A stretch of DNA of 64,000 nucleotides from Parvibaculaceae bacterium Mf 1.05b.01 (GTDB taxonomy: Bacteria; Pseudomonadota; Alphaproteobacteria; Parvibaculales; Parvibaculaceae). Within the stretch, counting starts at the first letter, position 1; each line of letters opens with the position of its first letter. Shown piece after piece: positions 60,967-64,000 of this stretch. The stretch spans positions 1-64,000 of the forward strand of contig BAOK01000001.1 in assembly GCA_000509225.1 (NCBI GenBank), given 5' to 3'. The translations under genes and the position numbers were made by a program. The notes beneath the pieces were generated by a model. It saw nothing but the letters and a program-made list of their open reading frames with translations, was not told the DNA's origin and searched no databases.

Positions 60967-62295
60967 CTAGAAGCGGAACGTGGCGCGAATGGTTCCAAGC
61001 ACACCATCTGCGCTTTCAAAGCCCAGGGATGAGGGGTTTGTTCCATCCCGTGTGATAACTGGGATGTTGTCGACATAGACATAGGACGCATCGAGCGAAA
61101 GCTTGAAGGGCGATTGCGGGGCGCCGAAGGTGATGCCTGCCCAGGCCCGTCCGCCGAGACTTGTATCGTCGCCGCTGAGGGATGCCTGGCTGTTGGCGAC
61201 ACCGGTGAAGGACAAGCGGTCCCATCCATCGGCATCATTAAAATCTGCCGAAAGAAGGCCACCCCCGTGGACACTGACGCCGTTGAAATGGCGAACAGCG
61301 TCGAAGCCAATGAAGGGGCTAATGGTTTCAACATCGACCTGGGTGTTGTAGGCGAAGTTTCGTCCGAAGCCTGGAATGTTGCCGGAGAAGCTCGAGGTTT
61401 GTTCCTGATCGGTATAAGCCGCCCCGAAGAAAGGCATGAAGAGCCATTCTTCGCAAACAAACGGCAGACCTATCTTTGCGTAAAAGCTGTCCCATTCGTA
61501 ATGGGCTTCATAGTCAGCCTGGGTCACCACATTCAGGCCACCGGCACTTGCGAGAGAGAAACCTGATGCCCCACCGAGAGGGCCTGGGATCAGAAGACGA
61601 TCGCCGTTGGGGTCAATGTTGACCACGCTGGCGGATGCATTGGCTGTTGTGCGGACATACCCAATGGCTGTCCACAAGCCGTTGGAGCCAAAGATGTCAG
61701 CATCTGCAAAATGGGCGCTGCCATCGAAGGACCCAGCCGTCGCTCGTGCCTCTTCTTCGATGTTCACAATGCCGAAGGATTGTATCAGGGTGCCAATTGC
61801 TTCAAATGCGAGGAACTGCTGTTGGGGAAGGCTCAACTGACCCACGGATAAGCTACCGCCTGCGGTGAAGCTTGTGCCGGAGTTCGTCGTTTCTCTTTTG
61901 GCGCATTTGGCTTTCCACTCGGCGCGTCGTTTAGCGGAGTACGCGTCGATTGCGTCTTCATCCTCTTCGTCCGCGTCGACAACAATCTTTCCCGCCGGAC
62001 CACTGATAGCACGCTCGGCTAAAATGCTCGCTGAATCGAGCCGACCCATCGCTGCCATCCATTTTGATTTGTCACACGTGGCGAGTGCTGCGTCGGCGTC
62101 CTGGACGGCTTGAGTCAGGTTTTCTGCACGCACGCTGTTGTGAAGCATGAGACCGGAATTCCCAACCTCGAACTGTGGGAGCGCCGGATTGTGACTGTTA
62201 TCGACAGCGTTAGCCGCTGGCACGGAAAGCGATAGTGCGAAAGCGACAACGGTTGCGATGGGCGCAACTCTGCGGATTAGTTTGAGACGGACCAT
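60967..62295 (-). CDS. Exported outer-membrane barrel protein with coiled acidic linker
   Basis: 442 residues. Signal peptide ends near PAANAVD. Residues ~55-140 are helical and acidic (LTQAVQDADAALATCDKS, VVDADEEDEDAIDAYSAKRRAEW), then ~150-442 alternating strands with Gly/aromatic turns (LWTAIGYVRTT, FYAKIGLPFVCEEWLFMPFFGAAY, VLGTIRATFRF) ending in F, the barrel signature. No named family. The start codon lies directly behind a large hairpin that pairs the ribosome-binding site. Confidence 0.78.
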   Translation of the reverse strand: MVRLKLIRRVAPIATVVAFALSLSVPAANAVDNSHNPALPQFEVGNSGLMLHNSVRAENLTQAVQDADAALATCDKSKWMAAMGRLDSASILAERAISGPAGKIVVDADEEDEDAIDAYSAKRRAEWKAKCAKRETTNSGTSFTAGGSLSVGQLSLPQQQFLAFEAIGTLIQSFGIVNIEEEARATAGSFDGSAHFADADIFGSNGLWTAIGYVRTTANASASVVNIDPNGDRLLIPGPLGGASGFSLASAGGLNVVTQADYEAHYEWDSFYAKIGLPFVCEEWLFMPFFGAAYTDQEQTSSFSGNIPGFGRNFAYNTQVDVETISPFIGFDAVRHFNGVSVHGGGLLSADFNDADGWDRLSFTGVANSQASLSGDDTSLGGRAWAGITFGAPQSPFKLSLDASYVYVDNIPVITRDGTNPSSLGFESADGVLGTIRATFRF

Positions 62296-62300
62296 GTGAA

Positions 62301-62345
62301 ACCCCTGTTGTGACGCCCTTGAGGGCGCTGACCTGAGACAGGGGT
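62301..62345 (-). promoter_or_regulatory. 5'-leader hairpin sequestering the ribosome-binding site
   Basis: ACCCCTGT (62301-62308) pairs with ACAGGGGT (62338-62345), and inside it CGCCCT-TG-AGGGCG forms a second stem (62314-62327). On the minus strand the AGGGG that should bind the ribosome, 6 bases before the ATG at 62295, lies wholly in the outer stem. This is the form of a translational switch. Confidence 0.6.
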
Positions 62346-62387
62346 CAAACCTACGGAGCGAAAATCAGTGGTTCGTCATACATTTGT

Positions 62388-63461
62388 ATGAGGCGGTGGC
62401 ATGTTTTAGCCTTTACTCCCAATAGCGTCGGGGATGAGGAGGGTGTTCTGGATCAGACCGTGTATGAAGAAGCGCCGAGCTGGCGACCCCAGGTGAACGC
62501 TGCGAGCCTGCGTGCGCGGTTTTGGATTGGTCTCGTTCAAACGATCAATAAGCTCTTGCGAAAATCCGTTGGTGCTGAAGGTGCAGAAAAGAAGCCCTTC
62601 GACGTGATCACCGCGCGTAAGCGGGTGAAATTTCTTGAGAATATTATTGCCATGGTTCCGTCGAACGCGACCTTTGAAGATGCCATGGGCGCGCCGGTTG
62701 CGGGACCTTGGGTGCGTATTGAGAGGACAGCCCAGCCTCGCACACTACTCTACGTCCATGGGGGCTCGTTTATGCTGGAGCGTTCCGGTGTTCATGACGC
62801 CCTGATTGCCAATATCTGCAAAGAGGCCGATGCAGCAGCGTTTGTGCTGGATTATCGACTGGCGCCGGAAAACCCCTTTCCGGCTGGAATTGACGATGTA
62901 AAAGCAGCCTATCGATGGCTGCTTGGTGAAGGCACGCCGCCTGAGACTCTGGGTGTGGTGGCGGATTCTGCCGGCGGCGGGTTGGCACTGGCTGCTCTTA
63001 TTGCACTCCGTGACGAAGGAGTGGCGATGCCTGGGGCTATGGTGCTGCTCGGCCCCTGGGTAGACATGACGCTTTCGGGAAATTCGATTTTGAGCAATCT
63101 GGAGAACGATCCCATGGTGAGTTCTCTGGAAGGGCTTAACATGTGCTCCAGGCTCTATCTGCAGGGGCACTCCCCGACTGATCCATTGGCATCGCCTTTG
63201 TTTGCAGATCTTGCGGGTTTGCCGCCAACTCTTATTCATGTCGGCGCGCCGGAAATCCTGCGTGATGATTCCACTCGGCTTGCGACACGCCTTCGCGCGG
63301 CTGGAGTGGAGGCGTGGTGCGATGTCTATCCGCGTATGCCACATGTCTGGCATCGATTGGGCCCGTTGCTGCCAGAGACAAAGCGCTCCATCAAAGAGAT
63401 TGGTGATTTTCTCCGCGAGATGCTTCCGGGACGGAGCGAAGACAGAAGGCGGGTCGGCTAG
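62388..63461 (+). CDS. Hormone-sensitive-lipase-type esterase
   Basis: 357 residues. HGG oxyanion motif LLYVHGGSFMLERSG, nucleophile elbow VVADSAGGGLALAAL (family usually GDSAGG), DYRLAPENPFPAGIDDVKAAYRWL, His in PRMPHVWH. Acts on short- to medium-chain acyl esters or acetylated sugars. ATG 62388 taken as start; the first ~60 residues are not typical of the family. Followed after 4 bases by the HTH gene. Confidence 0.88.
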   Translation: MRRWHVLAFTPNSVGDEEGVLDQTVYEEAPSWRPQVNAASLRARFWIGLVQTINKLLRKSVGAEGAEKKPFDVITARKRVKFLENIIAMVPSNATFEDAMGAPVAGPWVRIERTAQPRTLLYVHGGSFMLERSGVHDALIANICKEADAAAFVLDYRLAPENPFPAGIDDVKAAYRWLLGEGTPPETLGVVADSAGGGLALAALIALRDEGVAMPGAMVLLGPWVDMTLSGNSILSNLENDPMVSSLEGLNMCSRLYLQGHSPTDPLASPLFADLAGLPPTLIHVGAPEILRDDSTRLATRLRAAGVEAWCDVYPRMPHVWHRLGPLLPETKRSIKEIGDFLREMLPGRSEDRRRVG

Positions 63462-63465
63462 CGCC

Positions 63466-63912
63466 ATGGCAGACAAAAGCACCAAAGACCGGCGCCACAG
63501 GGACCGACTAAGTGCGCGGGTTTGGCCGGGTATTCATGAAGGGTTGGTGCCTGAAACTGATCGCCGCCTCTCCGAAATCATGGATTGGGCTGCTAACAAT
63601 GGTGAAGACTGGATCTTCGAATTTCTGAATGCCCGGTCAAAGGCCATTCAGGAGAATGACCCGGATGCTCTTGTTGGAAAAATTCCACCGGAGGACTTTC
63701 TGGCCGTGCGATTTGATCTCACTTCGGCGCAGGCGCGCGTGCTCTGTGCGTTTCTCAGTGGGCAAACATTGCAGGAAATTGCGGATAGCCAGGGTGTCAC
63801 CATCAATACGGTGCGTACCCATTTCGTTCAGGTGCGTGGAAAGCTCGGTGCGCGCGATCAGGCAGATGTCGTGCGCATTGCACTGCTCGGAAATGACGAA
63901 GGCCGCGCCTGA
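63466..63912 (+). CDS. LuxR-type HTH protein without recognised sensor domain
   Basis: 148 residues from the ATG at 63466; the longer frame from 63202 overlaps the esterase. C-terminal LuxR/GerE HTH: LTSAQARVLCAFLSGQTLQEIADSQGVTINTVRTHFVQVRGKLGARDQADVVRIAL (motif SQGVTINTVRTHF). The first ~90 residues have no receiver or autoinducer domain. Likely regulator of the esterase or of nearby genes. Confidence 0.82.
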   Translation: MADKSTKDRRHRDRLSARVWPGIHEGLVPETDRRLSEIMDWAANNGEDWIFEFLNARSKAIQENDPDALVGKIPPEDFLAVRFDLTSAQARVLCAFLSGQTLQEIADSQGVTINTVRTHFVQVRGKLGARDQADVVRIALLGNDEGRA

Positions 63913-64000
63913 GAGGCGCGACCTTCTTGCCCGTGCGAGGTTCAGGCTAAGTGTTGCCCACCTGAGTTGGCAATCTCATGCCACTTCAGAGTTTTGCGCG

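Noticed and set aside
63898-63925. GGCCGCGCC / GGCGCGACC inverted repeat as a terminator
   Set aside because: Stem is convincing, but no T-run follows on the + strand (CTTCTTG), so it was not listed.

Overview
The window is a gene-dense stretch (about 57-60% GC by eye) of an alphaproteobacterial chromosome. CpdR, GapR (DUF2312), a DUF1244 protein, a 41-residue cysteine-free L36 and CTTGA(C/T)-type promoters all point there. The load of acyl-CoA, thiolase/DUF35, SCP2, Rieske, TauD, extradiol-dioxygenase and MMPL/RND genes resembles lipid- and aromatic-degrading Parvibaculum-like bacteria; that genus-level guess is weak. There is no rRNA, CRISPR array, recognisable IS element or intact integrase.

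Layout. 1-2292: end of a branched-chain amino acid ABC operon (livM with an apparent frameshift, livG, livF). 2406-3718: two secreted basic proteins sharing a PepSY-like module. 3765-8458: an SRPBCC-Rieske protein with an acyl-CoA carboxyltransferase, an SCP2 protein with a lysophospholipase-like hydrolase, and hisN. 8525-19649: housekeeping genes (typA, YceI, a GT4/phosphoesterase/lipid-kinase group, HAD, FMN-dependent glutamate-synthase-like protein, lytic transglycosylase, N-formylglutamate amidohydrolase, cpdR) and a strong candidate small RNA at 17905-18006. 19783-22746: tRNA-Val(GAC) whose 3' end is repeated exactly 2.9 kb downstream, bracketing a two-gene DUF1611 + PLP-racemase unit. 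22874-28028: a TetR regulator, an aromatic meta-cleavage set (FAD hydroxylase, extradiol dioxygenase, FAH hydrolase) and a divergent PPOX-like flavoprotein. 28079-33360: a TetR-controlled MMPL transporter, lipoprotein-sorting protein and outer-membrane barrel. 33602-34712: split YeeE/YedE sulfur transporter behind a 24-bp palindrome. 34749-41153: radical SAM/SPASM, TauD-like oxygenase, small membrane protein and a second MMPL transporter, divergent from a DUF1329 gene. 41223-47586: thiolase + DUF35, nitroreductase, a membrane protein, acyl-CoA dehydrogenase, TetR and a GST. 47697-54624: MFS transporter, hydrolases, rpmJ, tandem HAD proteins, a saccharopine-dehydrogenase-like oxidoreductase and a TPR protein. 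54632-60888: pyk with glycerate kinase, a second N-formylglutamate amidohydrolase, YbdK-type ligase, DUF1244, an exported RidA and gapR. 60967-63912: an outer-membrane protein whose ribosome-binding site lies inside a hairpin, an HSL-type esterase and a LuxR-type HTH protein.

Most worth a second look: the unannotated sRNA candidate (promoter, folded body with exposed CCUCCC, 11-bp GCAA-capped terminator); the tRNA-Val att-like repeat around DUF1611/racemase; the sequestered ribosome-binding site at 62301-62345; and the radical SAM/TauD/MMPL/DUF1329 cluster.
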